From positions 1,116,001 to 1,180,000 of the forward strand of contig PSQN01000016.1 in the NCBI GenBank assembly GCA_002989075.1: a DNA stretch of 64,000 bases, written 5' to 3'. Of this stretch, positions 14,001-25,990 are shown piece by piece (position 1 is the stretch's first letter; each line of letters starts with the position of its first letter). Source of the DNA: Arthonia radiata. Its lineage: Eukaryota > Ascomycota > Arthoniomycetes > Arthoniales > Arthoniaceae. The notes under the pieces were generated by a model. The model was not told the DNA's origin and did not search any database. It saw only the letters and a list, made by a program, of their open reading frames with translations. A program made the position numbers and the translations under genes.

Positions 14001-15563
14001 TATAATCTATTTTTTCTTAAATTTCCCTTAGGTTTCTAAGTAAGGCGACCTAGATCTTCCTCGAATAAGGCCTAGTTCTTATATCGAACCTTATTTTAAA
14101 GATATTGGTTTTCTTGGCTACAATTTTAATTCTAATTTATTAGATTTATAGGTCGTATAATCGTTATTGTAGTACACAGTTTAAAATAGTGTTTCGTGTA
14201 GTATAACGGTATCTCGTACCTACTACCTTAAAATAGTATAGTTAATATTGTTCCAGTCCTATTAATTTTATTGTTCCTTTTTTATTTGTTGTTTCTTTGT
14301 TTCTTTCTATAACTTACTGTTCGTATACCAGTTTTTATATAAGTTAAATAAGTTCTACTCGTTGTACTTCTCGTTAAAAGAAACCTAGTAAGTATTTTTC
14401 TAGTTATAGAAGGTACTCTGGTAGATATTCTTTTGCTTCTTAGTTAGTTTAGTAACGTACTTATATTAGTTCTAAATAATCTTCTGTAGAAGACCTAGTT
14501 CTTATAGAGAACGACTCTTAGTTAGATTTATACATTAACGGTCGAAGAAGGCTACTAGCAATTCTATCGCCTTAATGCGGTTGTTGTCTTTCTGCGTCTA
14601 GATAGTTATATTGAACTATTGTTGCGGAGAGCGGGACTTCTAAGGTCGATTATTGTACTCGTTTCGTTCTATACTATTAAACTATTGTTTCTTAAAACAG
14701 TATTTCTTAACTTAATGCCCTAGTTTCCCGCAATATAAGTATAGTTTATTCTTTATTCTATATTCTCTTTTCTAGTTGTTTAGTTTTTCTTGAAGCTTAG
14801 TAAAATCTAACTCTATTAGATCGCCTTAATCTTATTGTAAGTTTGCTCGATTCTTTATTCCGTAGAACCTATTAGTAGGGTTACTCTTCTTTTTTATCTA
14901 TCTTTTAAAGTTACTATTGTCGATCTCCTTTGCTTGTTATATAAAGTTGTCGAGATTATCGAACTTCTCTCTATAAATATAGATTATTTCTTTAATATAA
15001 TTCTTAAGTCTTTTATAAAAGATCTTAATAAGGAGTTTCTTGTTCTATTCTGTTTAATTAGTATACTGTATAAATTTAGCGGTATACCTGCTTGCTGGTT
15101 CTATTTGCTTAAGGTTCCTAAGCTTTCTAGTAGCGACGCGTTTAGCGTCGGTCTATCTAAAGATTTTATAAAGCTTCTTCTAAAAGAAGATAAAGCTAGC
15201 GAAGAACTTATCGGTATCCTTGCGCCTACTCTTTATCGAAGTAAACAAGAAATCGTCGAAATAGTACTTAACCTACTTATAAGCATCTCTATCTATATAA
15301 GAGGTAGCGAATAGAACTATAGTAGTATCGTTTAGAAACTAGTCTTTATAAGTTTTAAAGTATATAGCTAGGCGTATTAAGAATAAAGTAACTTTAGAAT
15401 ATTTATCTAAGAAGCTTTTTTCTATCTTAGTGTTAACGTTCGATATCTTATTTGTGCTAGCTATTCTATTAGCTAATTTATCTATAGCGTTGCGGCTATT
15501 GGGTACCAAAGTAGTAGATATAACTAATCTACTTTCTCTACTTTCGTAGCGAGTCTATTAAAG
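11059..15563 (-). mobile_element. Gypsy internal region, 5' part of the outer element
   Basis: The minus strand carries gag (about 15560-14000, knuckle-like region near 14700-14740), reverse transcriptase (YLDDI-box region near 12210-12260), RNase H and the first part of integrase. It is collinear with 4385-8883 and stops abruptly at 11059, where the plus-strand element's LTR abuts it. It is more AT-shifted than 2455-8883. It is a fossil with many breaks and no intact gene. Confidence 0.75.
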
Positions 15564-16035
15564 TATAACGCCGGTCGCTAGAAAAACTAAACTAAGGCTT
15601 ACTTGCCTTATATACTTATCGACCTTAGTAAGGGGTATCTTGTATGCAAGAGACTAAAAGATAGGAGAGGCGAGACAGATTATAGAAGGTAAGAGGGGCT
15701 TAACTAGAATAGATAGAAGATAAAGTACGTTATCTAAATATAGTTAAGAAACTTATATTTAAATATTAAGTTAATAGACTAAAGTCTATTCTAAGGTTAA
15801 CTATTAGTCTAGCTATATAGTTTAAAGTACAAGAGAGATCCTCTAAAACCGCTGTAGCCGCTAATATTCTTATAGATAACCGTAGCTTTTTAGCCTAACG
15901 TACCCGCTTTAGCCGCTGTCGGTTAAAGAGGTCTTATCGGCTAAAGGTACGCTAGTGCCTGTTAGTATTCTAGCGAGTAGTAGATATTAATGCTCGAGGG
16001 TTTGCTTAGCTGTTCCGGACTTAGCGTTCGTAATA
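15564..16035 (-). repeat. Gypsy LTR, U3 type 1 (5' LTR of the outer element)
   Basis: This 472-bp LTR matches 1984-2454 over its whole length. It is followed directly by TACGT (16036-16040), the second copy of the target duplication. Confidence 0.8.
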
Positions 16036-19000
16036 TACGTCCTCTTCTACGGTACCGACGCGTACAACTATACGATTGAATTGCTTTACTTTCTTTGTAT
16101 CTTTACTACTAGATATGTTAATTCGTCTATACAAGACTTTCTACTACAGATAATGCTTATTAATATTGAAGAGCGTATTAATAGCTTTTTTCCGGTTAAT
16201 CTTATAAATAAGCACTTTAATGGCCTTATTAAGTAAATCTAGCTTAATAGATATAACAGCCGCTAAACGTTTAAAAACGTTGTAGAGTATAGAACTATTA
16301 AGAAGTTATTTCTTAATCTGCTTAATAAGCAGCTAATAAAGTAGCTATTACTATACCGGTCTAATATACATTCTTCTACATATAGAGACTAGAATATCTT
16401 TCTTATAGCTATTAGATTCTTACTGGCAGTATAAAATAGTCTAGAGGCTAATTTAATAGCCTTAAATAAGCGTTTAGACTATATTTAGCTAGGTCTCTAG
16501 CGCGTTAGTAATAAGATTGTATAGTTTAATAGACTCTTAATACGTCTTAAGCTAGCTTATATAGAGGACAAAACTGTACTTAAGAACCTTACTTAATAGA
16601 TAAACAAAGATACTATAGAGGACCGTTAGTTCTTTTAGCGTACCGAGCAAAGCTTTTAGAACGTTAAGTATACTTTAAACCCGCTATAATATAGCTTACA
16701 GCATAAGTTTTAATAGAAGTTAAATAGTACTTTTAAACAAGATATTAAAGATAAAGACGAGCAGGTATACAATAATATATACATTAATTATATTGTTAGG
16801 GTAAAAGTAGCTTTATACAAGCATTAAGTACTTATTAACTGTTTATTAACTATCTATTAACTACTAAATAACTATATATTCAGTAGTATAGTTGTTATAA
16901 TTATTATTGTTCCGCTTAACTTAGAGACAGAGACGGTTGCTATTATTAAACTGCTGCTCAAAGAAGTCGATGCTACGCCGAGCCTGCTAAATCTATACTT
17001 AAGCATTGTTGTTAGACTATATTAACTCTCCTTCTTCCTTAGAGTTAATATTGCTAACTAACGCTAAGTTAACTAAAATATAGATGTTAACTAGACTCGG
17101 CTGTAGTTCGTACTAAAACTGTAGGTAAGTACCTTACTAGCGCTAAATAGACGGAATTAAAGAAGAAATAACTACAACGGGGCTAGCGGATAGTTAAGTA
17201 AAAGCTGTTTTAATATATATTAGTATTAAGTTAAAGTAAGATTAAATAATTAACGTACCTTAAGAATTAAGAGCAATAGAAGCAACCAGAATAGTAGAGA
17301 CGGTAGAGACGGTACTAGTATTAAGACTATACTAGGTAGAACGATTAGAGGCAGTATACAGACTATAGTAGCGCTAGTAGATAAGAGCAATTCTTTCTGT
17401 TACAAACTTATTTAAGCTCTACTGGCAGCAAATATATATACAGATAATAGATTTGTTGATAGATCAAATTAAGAAAGACTTAAACGTACAGTTGTTTAAG
17501 TTAAGACGGATAGACATAGCTACACTAACGTTAATTTAGAGTCGAATATCGTTATTAACGGTAGAAAGAGTAAGAACGCGCTATTAAATAGCTTAAGCAA
17601 CGCGGCTAGGAATACTAATATACCGGCCGTTATTGTCTTAAATATAGATGTAAATACTACAGATACAAGCTATAGTCTATAAAACGTCTACGCCGACTAT
17701 ATAGTATTAGCTTAATATTAAGCTTCTGAGTTTTAATATATAGTAAACTTACGAAAGACTTTCTAAGTAGTATAATTGTTAAACGGCTATACTTGTATGG
17801 CTATATTAATATTAGTATTAATATTAAAGCGAAATTATAAAGATTAGAAGAAGAGTTAGAAGATTAAAAGAGGATTAAGATAGTAAAAAAAGACATTAAA
17901 AGAAAGATAAGTAAGAGTAGAAAAAGTTTAGATATAAGTAGACATATAGCTAGACAGACACGCTATATACTACCTTAATAGTGTCTACTTAATTAAGCTA
18001 TAGTATCTATAAGGTAGCTGTATAGAGTTAAAGCTCTAACAATAATTATAATTAGTATCAACTAGTAGCGCCTTTATTGTTTTAATAAGCGTTTGCCACT
18101 TAATTTCTTAGATATAGAGCGTACTAGCGTTCTCCGCTTAGTCTGAACCTCGTTAGTTGCTTATATATTTAGCAATAAAGATTGTAGCTCGCATAGAATG
18201 AGCTATACTAGGGGTTAAGATACCTAAATAGGTTAAATAGCAGACATTAATAGTAGTTAATATAATCTCTAAGCGAGAATATATTTTATAATAGCTAAAA
18301 CTTTAGTACTCTACTTAATTACCTACGCTCAGCCGTTAAACTAACCTTTAATAACAGTATAGATTAATAATACTAGGCTATTTATCTACTTTTTAGAAAG
18401 CATTAGCTCGTTATATAGACCTTTAACTAAGTTAAATACAGACCTCTGTAGCTGGATGAGAACCGTCTGCCGCTAAACTTTAAGCTACTTAATAAATTAA
18501 GCTTAAAATTAGCAAGCACATTACAGTACTATATATTGTATACTTTTAGAAGCTTAAGTAGCCGAGAATTGTAATAAAAGTATGTGATATTACACTACTC
18601 TTAATAAAGCCTTTTATTAAAGTAGCTAAGTATGCCTATACGTACGTAGAGGCTATTCTAGACCTAATATTCCTAAGAATTAGCCTCAAAAAGCTGCTAT
18701 CGAAATATAAAATCGTTCTTTGCTAACTTTAAGAGCTATTAATTAGTTAAATTAACCTGCTCGTTATCTTAACTTAATTACTCGCTATTAGTATCGCTTA
18801 GAGTATCTTAAAAGACCTTAATAGCTAGACTTAACTAGCCGCGTTACTGCTTGCGGGGTTTTATTAACTTCCGCCGCTACTATTTATTAAGGTCTTTAAG
18901 CCGCGGTCTAACTAACTTAGCCTTAGCAACCGTATAAAAGTAGCCTATACGCCTGTTATAGCTTATTCGACTGAGCTTCTGCTAAATATTAACTAGACTG

Positions 19001-20250
19001 TTTTATCTAACTTAGAAAATATAGTTAACGTCGCGAAGATTAACGCTAAAGCTAAATATAACCGTTGTACAGATTACTAAGCATTAATTGCTGTTAAATA
19101 TAGTTAAAATAGCCTCCCGCGTATTGTTCTATAGTTAGCCGTAATATAGTTAGACAATACTGCTTATTAACTAAACTAACAATCTAAGCTATATTAACTA
19201 TGCTCGGATTTAAGTAACAAGAACAATAACTTTTAATACCTTCTGTACGTAAATAATTGTCTTTAGTAGCTGCTTGTTAGCTTGTTGTTGAGCTATGTTA
19301 TATAGTAGTTAAATAATACGTTGCTAGATAGTTAAAAGGCTTATATTAGGCTTTCTCTTAAAGAACAGATTAATATTGCTTAAATTAATTAACGTTTAAA
19401 TAATATATATACTGTCCGTAAACACAAGCTTAGGCTTTAACTTATAAAATATTAAAATTAAAAGTGTAACTATAGTTATAAAGAGAACAACGTAGTCTAG
19501 CAACGAACGTCGAAGCGTACTAATTTTAAGAGACTTAGAACAAAAGAACTCTCTCTATTTACTACAAACATATAGTTCGTTAATAGCAAGAAGTTAGACA
19601 GCTTTATAGAAAGAAGGCTGCTTAATTACGTCTTAAAAGAAGACATTACTTAATATAATTTTAGAACTAAGCTATATATATATATACTCTCTATTTATAA
19701 TCTGTTAACGGCTCTTCTTGCTGTTAGTTAAACCGTTTAATATAAACGGCCGTACCCCTTAAAGCCGCTATATTGCCTTACACTAATTATTCTTAATCGT
19801 CTTTAAGAGACTAACAAATAATATAATACTTAAGTTTGTTATATAAAGTAGGCTAAATACTTAGAAGATAAGTATCTTTCTAAACCTATATTTTACGACT
19901 AATACAACGTCTTGCTAGACTTTTAACGTCTTTAAAGCTTTAAGCTACTTAACTCTTACCTATTAAATACTAAACAGCTATTTAATTAACTATATAAAGA
20001 CAGAAGACAGGCGGGTTAGTTAAATAGTATTGGTAGCAGACGCTGCATTAGCGTTCTTAGCGTATATACGCGTTGCTGTACGCGACTAAGGTAGTTCTTA
20101 GGCTATTTTAGTCGGAATTTTTGTACGGTTAGAAACGCGAGACATTATTTACTTAGTTAATATACTTTTTTAATTAAATTTTAACGATAGAAATAATGTT
20201 TGGTTAACAAGACTTAAAAAGCTGCTATCGGGCCTTAGACCCTTTAGACT
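16036..20250 (+). repeat. DUF6589-like repeat, right part, RIP-degraded
   Basis: After the TACGT duplication the plus-strand frame from 1-1983 continues at 16041 and stays readable to about 16800, again broken only by TAA and TAG codons. The region around 16046-16280 resembles the C-terminal part of fungal DUF6589 repeat proteins: an aromatic-rich stretch, then a stretch reading SFFPVNLINKHFNGLIK (residues as they stand). From 17940 to about 20100 other degraded coding-like stretches occur that I cannot assign. It may be more than one repeat. No terminal inverted repeats were found. Confidence 0.4.
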
Positions 20251-21600
20251 TCTACTTTCTAAAGGAGAATAGCGTAGTAAATACGTACGGATGTCTAAGG
20301 GTTTAAGCAGACTAAGACTACAATATTCCTTGACACAAAACACTAGCCTCGTATTTAATCTTAATAGAGAAAGTAACTTTAGTAAAGCCGTCTACTAGAT
20401 AGAGAACTAAGTTTAAGGTAAAGATTCTTCTACTTGTCTCTGCTCTACTTAGGTTATATTAGTCTTTACGTACAATTCTACGCCCTTGTTAAGATTGTCG
20501 AAGGGTTGTGCCTCTGCTACAGGCTAGTAGTATTATAGGTGCGGACTAGTATCGAATTGCGATTACGGGTCTATAAACAAGCTAAAAGTAGTACCTTAAG
20601 AATGAAGCGTATTCCTTAGTTAAATTGCGCGTCTAGATTCTTAGACTCTTCCGAAGTAGAGCCGTTCTCGGACTACGCCGGCTAAAAGATTATCTTTGTT
20701 ATTTAGTACCCGATATATAGTCTAAGACGCGTATCTAAGACAACGAGGCTTTATCTTACCTATTGCAGATTGCATCAACGCTGACACCGCACATAGGTAA
20801 TGCTAACCGGTTTAGAACAAGAGTTTCTTAGCGACTATTGCTCTGTTAATCGCATCGAATGCTATTGCCTATAATTCTAGCCGCATAGATAAGTTTAGCT
20901 TTATTGATATACTTGCGCTTATATCTTATATACAGCTAAGCACTCTGCACTATCGTCGATAATCCTTGTAAGCATCCAACGATTCTTAATACTGTTCGTT
21001 TAAGATTATTTTGCAGCTCTTAAAGTCTCTATAGTTCTATCTTTGAGTATAGTCCTCTGTTAGACCTCTGAGCTCGATACTCCTTCCGCTTAGATTATAA
21101 ATATATATTGAAAGCACAAAAGAAGGCTTTCTAAAAACTAAAAAACTATAGTAAGATACCTGATACAATACTCTGTATATAATAACCTATGTAACGTTAC
21201 GCTCGCTCCCGCATTCGCGCAGAGAATATAGAAAATCTAGGAGAAAAAACTATACCCGGAGCTTAATAAGACATTTTACTATTAACCTTACTTAATAGGA
21301 ACCTATTCTTGGTTTTAGTTAATAAACCTAAGATTCCTGTTTTTTTTCTTTCTCGACCTAGAAGCATCCTAAGTACCGAGGACCACGTCTATAGATCGTA
21401 CCTCTGCTGGTATAGCTTATGCGTCCTCCGCGTTGTCGGGGTTAATCTAACTGTCTTGCAACTCTTTCTTATCTTCTACTGTTCTAACTTCAACAGCTTG
21501 ATCCTGGTCCTTATAATTAGAGTCTGAGACTGTGTTACTAAGTGGCACTTCGTTATTGGTCGCTACAAATAATTTGTAAGCAAGGAGGTAAGAACTAGCA
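20251..21600. other. Unassigned spacer, partly RIP-mutated
   Basis: Base composition is less AT-biased than the blocks to the left. Short coding-like runs occur on both strands (for example a 72-codon plus-strand frame at 21309-21527), but none matched a family I know. The segment lies directly downstream of the dynamin-like pseudogene and may include its 3' untranslated region or a C-terminal extension. Confidence 0.4.
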
Positions 21601-23880
21601 GAAGTTAAGGATGCGTACCTCTAATGCGATAGCGACCGAATCTCTAAAGGATCTATAATCCTTGCTCAAGACTTTTAAGCTTAAACGTTGTACTAGCCCT
21701 CTGACTTTAGATGTTTAGGGATTCGCCTGCAATACCTAATAGATCGTTATCTTTAATATTTATAATCGAATCGAATGAAAGCAAGGCTGGCAGGGTGTCG
21801 AGAAGGCAGGACTCGCGCATTGTTAGTTAAAGTCTTTATAGCAACCTAGTAAACGTTATTAGCAAGAGACATATAGCAATCTATCGTCTTACTGTATTTA
21901 GAAAGGGTCTAAATTAGATTAAGTCTGCTTGCGTACCTTGTAGTAAGCCTCTATACAGCTAGTTAGCTTCAAACAGGTATATAGATCTATATCTTGCTCT
22001 GTTCTTAAGGTAAGGGCACTTAGCAGTGCTGTACTTAAAACATGTTTAATCTTAAAGGCCTTAGAGTCCGTATTAACGCCAAAGTAATGATACAATACCT
22101 TCTTTAGATCGCGCTGTTGGTACTTATAGCGAGCTTTCTGTACCGTATTTGTAAAATAATGGTTGTACGTAATCGGATGCCCTTGTTAGTAGGGATACAA
22201 AAGTTCGGTAGCTTTCTCTAACAGCATCTGTTTAAGCTTGTCGACTTTTGGACCTAGGATAGATCGCTTAAAGCGTGGTAAGTAGCCTTATCTGTAACGT
22301 GGGACAGTATCAGCTCGAGACAGTCCCGCACCGCATCAAGGAGCACGCGACAGTGGTTGTCTACTAGAGCCTTCCAAGGTCCTAACTGTTGGAAGAACAA
22401 GTCGCCGACGATTACGGGGTTGAACGTGCCTGGCAATTCTCTGCCACGACTTCGTCTCATTCGGTTCTACACTTCTTTAATAAAGGCGTTCCTCGTTATA
22501 GTGTTTAGCTTGTTCTCGGCGTGAGATTCGGCAATCTTCTTGTTCTGGCCCTTGCAATGTATCTCGTCGGAAAAGTCCCGGAACGCGTTTTGAACGACTG
22601 CTCGGAGGCGTTTGACGTACCCGAGCTTCGTTATGGTATCACTAAAGAACGGGTCGTTGTATGTGCCCTTAACGGCCTTCTACACGAGACGGCCGAATCT
22701 CTCAGTGATCTGTAAGAGGTAACGGCGCTGCTCAGAAAGTTCTAACCTCGCCGCGCCCAGCTTTTGAAGGAGCGCTCGACATGCTGTTGCTTCTGTGCTC
22801 ACTTCTTAGGCTATGTCTAACAAGTGCGAGGTAATATGGTCCGTAAGAATAGCGCTTAGTCGGGACCGAAGGGCAGCAATCCCAACACGATGGCGTGGTG
22901 CTGCTGCCTACACACTACTAGCGAAGAACTCGGCCTTAGTCCGGTTCCGCTCCTCGTCGGAGCAGGCGTTTTGATCGAAGTCCCGGTTCCTGATCGCGTG
23001 CCAGCCAAGCCGGAACCCACGAGCTTTTTCTAACTGAACAAGATTAACGTAGTTCCTCTCTATCTCTGTGCCCTTGTTAAGCTTGTCGGGCTTCGTAATA
23101 ATGCTAAGAGTCCGAAGCCTATCCGGGTCGACCTCGCGGGCACGAGACGTAATCGCTTGGTTGGCATAGTCGCTCTTAGCCGATACAACGCAGAGAATAA
23201 TGCTATGAGGGTTCTCTATATACGATTGAATGAGCGAGGAGACAACTGCGACGTTACTTTTATCCTAATCCTCGTTCTCGGCATAAATAAGACCTAGTAG
23301 ATCGACAAGTATAAAATTCGGCTGCTTTAGTCCTGTTATATCGACCTTAAGGACATTCCTGCTGAAACGTCTACTCCCGTTAGAAAGACTCATTATATTT
23401 TTAGCCTGCTCAGTTAACGGCTTAAGCTGCTCGAGACCCGAGTTAGGTGCTTAGAAGTTTACGAGCTCCGCTTTCTTGCTCTCGGGACGGTCTGGGTCGG
23501 GGATAATGCTTACGCGAAGTCGCTCCTGTTCGCTACGTCGTAGCACGAGCTCGGTAGGGAAGCGTGTGCAAAGATTGTCTTTTACTAGAAATTGGATGCT
23601 GGACACTGCTTCGAGCACTAAACTCTTGCCCGATGACTGGTTGCCCGTAACGATGAGTTGGGGCAGAGGTATGTAACGGCTTACGCCTTCTGTTTAAAGA
23701 GCGTTAATAATATTAAGAAGCTCTCTATGCTCTTTAGATTGAAGAAGGATAGACTCCTTAGTGTCTTGCGACGGGTCTACTATAACTATCTGGCGAAGGC
23801 TACGATCTACCCGTAGCAGAAATAGGTGCTTTGCTCTTCTCTAGGCCTGTTTAGACTAGATGCCTACTTCTTACTGAAAC
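21600..23880 (-). pseudogene. Dynamin-like GTPase pseudogene 1
   Basis: Dynamins are large GTPases that self-assemble on membranes. On the minus strand the P-loop GNQSSGKS is at 23622-23645, followed by the family's CTRF-TEL segment. The DxxG switch motif (here DLLG, usually DLPG) is at 23292-23306 and the TKPD motif at 23084-23095. The stalk follows (about 22850-21950), including an unbroken 68-residue piece at 22254-22460 that starts with the stalk's typical SRGRELPGTFNP stretch. A GED-like end lies at about 21950-21610. The order and length (about 720 aa) fit a full dynamin-like protein. It is broken by several TAG/TAA codons at expected Gln or Trp positions and by frame changes near 22900 and 22440. 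The pattern suggests RIP of a duplicated host gene. The exact start and intron structure are not resolved. Confidence 0.8.
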
Positions 23881-25040
23881 TCGGAGTAGATTGACAATAG
23901 GGATAGACGGTCTAAGTAAGCAAAGTCTCTCCGACCGTATAGAGAGGAGGGAAGAGCGCCTTGGGAGATCGTTAATTGCTACACAGAAGAGTGAACGAGG
24001 TAGAAGTTATGTGGAGCGTTTTTTAATATTGCGGTGTGCTAGTAGAGGCTGTCGTTTACTTATATGCAGTGCTCCGTGTTTGCGCAAACGCGTTATTTGA
24101 GTCTTGGTACTAGTAGTACTATGCATTGGACCGGGCTCGTACTGTTCTTAAGTCGCAAGTATCTGCTTTTATATAGAATAAGAATACATTCTTGAAGCTA
24201 TTATACGATATTAGCAGGTTTAAGCGGCAAGCGAACGGAGAGACGGATCCAATTAAAGAATTTCTGCGTGTTATATAGAGTTATAGAACAAAAAAGCAGG
24301 GCTCCAGTTTGTCCGACGGGGGATTTGCTATAGACGCGGGCGCGTGCGTCTGCTATTCTAAGTATATCTTCTGATGCACGCCTCCAAAGCTTGCCTGCAT
24401 ATTTTAAGTGTGCTTTCAGGACACTCTTCATTGCTTGTGTTTGCGCTTTATGCGTCCTATGCTTTTTAGATTCAAGTTGCTGTACGTCTACCGCAAACAT
24501 ATTTTTTTGGGACTCAGAAACTTCTATTCTTTGAGCATCTGCTTCTCCTATATGAGCAAAGGAATCTTGATCCGACTGTGTCAGAAATTGTAGACAAGTG
24601 CAGCCCCAGCCTTTGTAGCATGGTAACCACGCTCGCGCCGCAAAGACCTATGCCATAGTTTGTAGATAGTGTAGCTCTTAGCAGAACCACTATTGGTTTG
24701 GCTGAACAGAGCTTCTTACACTAGTTCTGCACGCAATGCAATCACCTCTAATTGCCCTCTCTGTTTAACAAGTATACGACTAACCGGGGAAGAGTATTTT
24801 CTAGGGCTAAGAATTATAGGGTTTGTAAGGTAAAGCCTTATATAGATTTATAGCACATAGATAGAGTATGCGGTCGGTTCGTTGTATTACGATAAAAATA
24901 CAGCGGCCGTGTTCGGCAATTCTAACACTGGCGATTGTTTTCTTTAATCTTTCTCTAGATACTAAGGGGACGGACTTTGAATATCCTAAGAGTCTAAACG
25001 CGTAATCTCTATTAAGCAATACATTCTATTCCTTAAGCAG
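23881..25040. other. Spacer between two dynamin-like pseudogenes
   Basis: This 1.1 kb segment of mixed composition contains minus-strand open frames of 99 codons (24201-24500) and 70 codons (24807-25019) that I do not recognise. If the two pseudogenes arose by tandem duplication, this should contain the lost stalk and GED of the upstream copy, but no stalk-like sequence was seen. Confidence 0.4.
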
Positions 25041-25990
25041 CCCTTTGGGCCTGTTTGCAGGCCTTCCTACCCTGACCGATAACGGTTCGCACCTACAACG
25101 GCGCCGAGAACGCGCTACCAGCCACTAAAATCCTTCGCGATTCTCAATAGATGGCACCGCTCGGTCGATCTCCCGGTCTAGCAACATCCCCTCTCTACCG
25201 AAGAGGCAGCACCTCATTCTTGGCCAGCTTGAGATAAGCTTGTTTGCTCTCGGATCCTGAATGAAGTAGGTCCGGCTTAGTAATAATACCGAGCGTCCTT
25301 ATGCTCTGACGGTCGTGCTTCTTTGCAAGCTTTGTAACAAGCTGCAGGGCTAGATCGCTCTTTATAGTCATAACAGCTAGAATAATACTCCGCGAAGCTT
25401 TTATATAGGCTTCGACGAGACTCTAGACCAGCTGCTCGTCTTACTCAGACTCTCCGGAGTAAATAAGACCCGGCAGATTAACCAACGTTAAGTTTGTCTG
25501 CTTCGAGCCGGAGACTTTAATATAAAGGATATCGTAAGAGAAGGAGCTAGCATCTTCTAAAAGACTTATTGTCTGCTTCGCTGCTTCGACGATCTCTGCG
25601 ATCTTTGCTAATGTCGGATGCGGGAAACTGAAGCTCCGTAGTTTCTGCCTGTCCTCTTTAGTACGGTCTTCGGAAGGTCGAATGTAGGCGGTAACCTTAA
25701 TAGCAGGTGCTCGTCGGCATACTACTTCTGTAGCGAAGCGAGTACAGAGGGTGTCCTTAGTTAGAAAATTTACGCCCGCGATGGCCTCTAGGACTGAGCT
25801 CTTACCAAAAGACTGATGTCCGTAGACTACCAGCTATAGAAGAGCGATATGTTTGTCAACGCCGAAAGAGCAGAGGCTATTAATTGTATCGAATAACTGG
25901 GTGTGCTTAACTAACTGAAGCGATGTAGTCTGGCTGTCTGCGTCGTCGTAAGTTATGCTAGCAAGAACCGACGCAACTAACAGTCAAGAT
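25040..25990 (-). pseudogene. Dynamin-like GTPase pseudogene 2, truncated
   Basis: On the minus strand an N-terminal lead-in (about 25980-25830) is followed by a P-loop GHQSFGKS at 25797-25820 (family consensus G-D/N-QSSGKS), the CTRFATEVV segment, the DxxG-type motif NLPG at 25468-25482 and TKPD at 25270-25281. The frame is readable for about 230 residues with only a few TAG/TAA codons at expected Gln or Trp positions. Homology fades after about 25180, so the stalk and GED are missing. It is a second member of the same family as the downstream pseudogene, in the same orientation, but not a recent copy because the residues between motifs differ widely. Confidence 0.8.

Larger units (their letters stand above)
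1984..16035 (-). mobile_element. Nested Ty3/gypsy fossil cluster, outer element
   Basis: The outer unit is a minus-strand Ty3/gypsy retrotransposon. Its two terminal LTRs (1984-2454 and 15564-16035) are of the same U3 type and are flanked by TACGT on both sides. Between them lie internal gypsy DNA on the minus strand (2455-8883 and 11059-15563), a second-type LTR (8884-9333) and a plus-strand gypsy 3' end with a third-type LTR (9334-11058). The simplest reading is one insertion that later received two more gypsy elements and then lost DNA by recombination between same-orientation copies. All copies are heavily RIP-mutated fossils with many tens of breaks, so LTR divergence cannot date them. 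Confidence 0.75.

Noticed and set aside
14934-15314. 126-codon plus-strand frame
   Set aside because: It is antisense to the gag region of the minus-strand gypsy fossil, and the matching stretches of the sister copies are not open.
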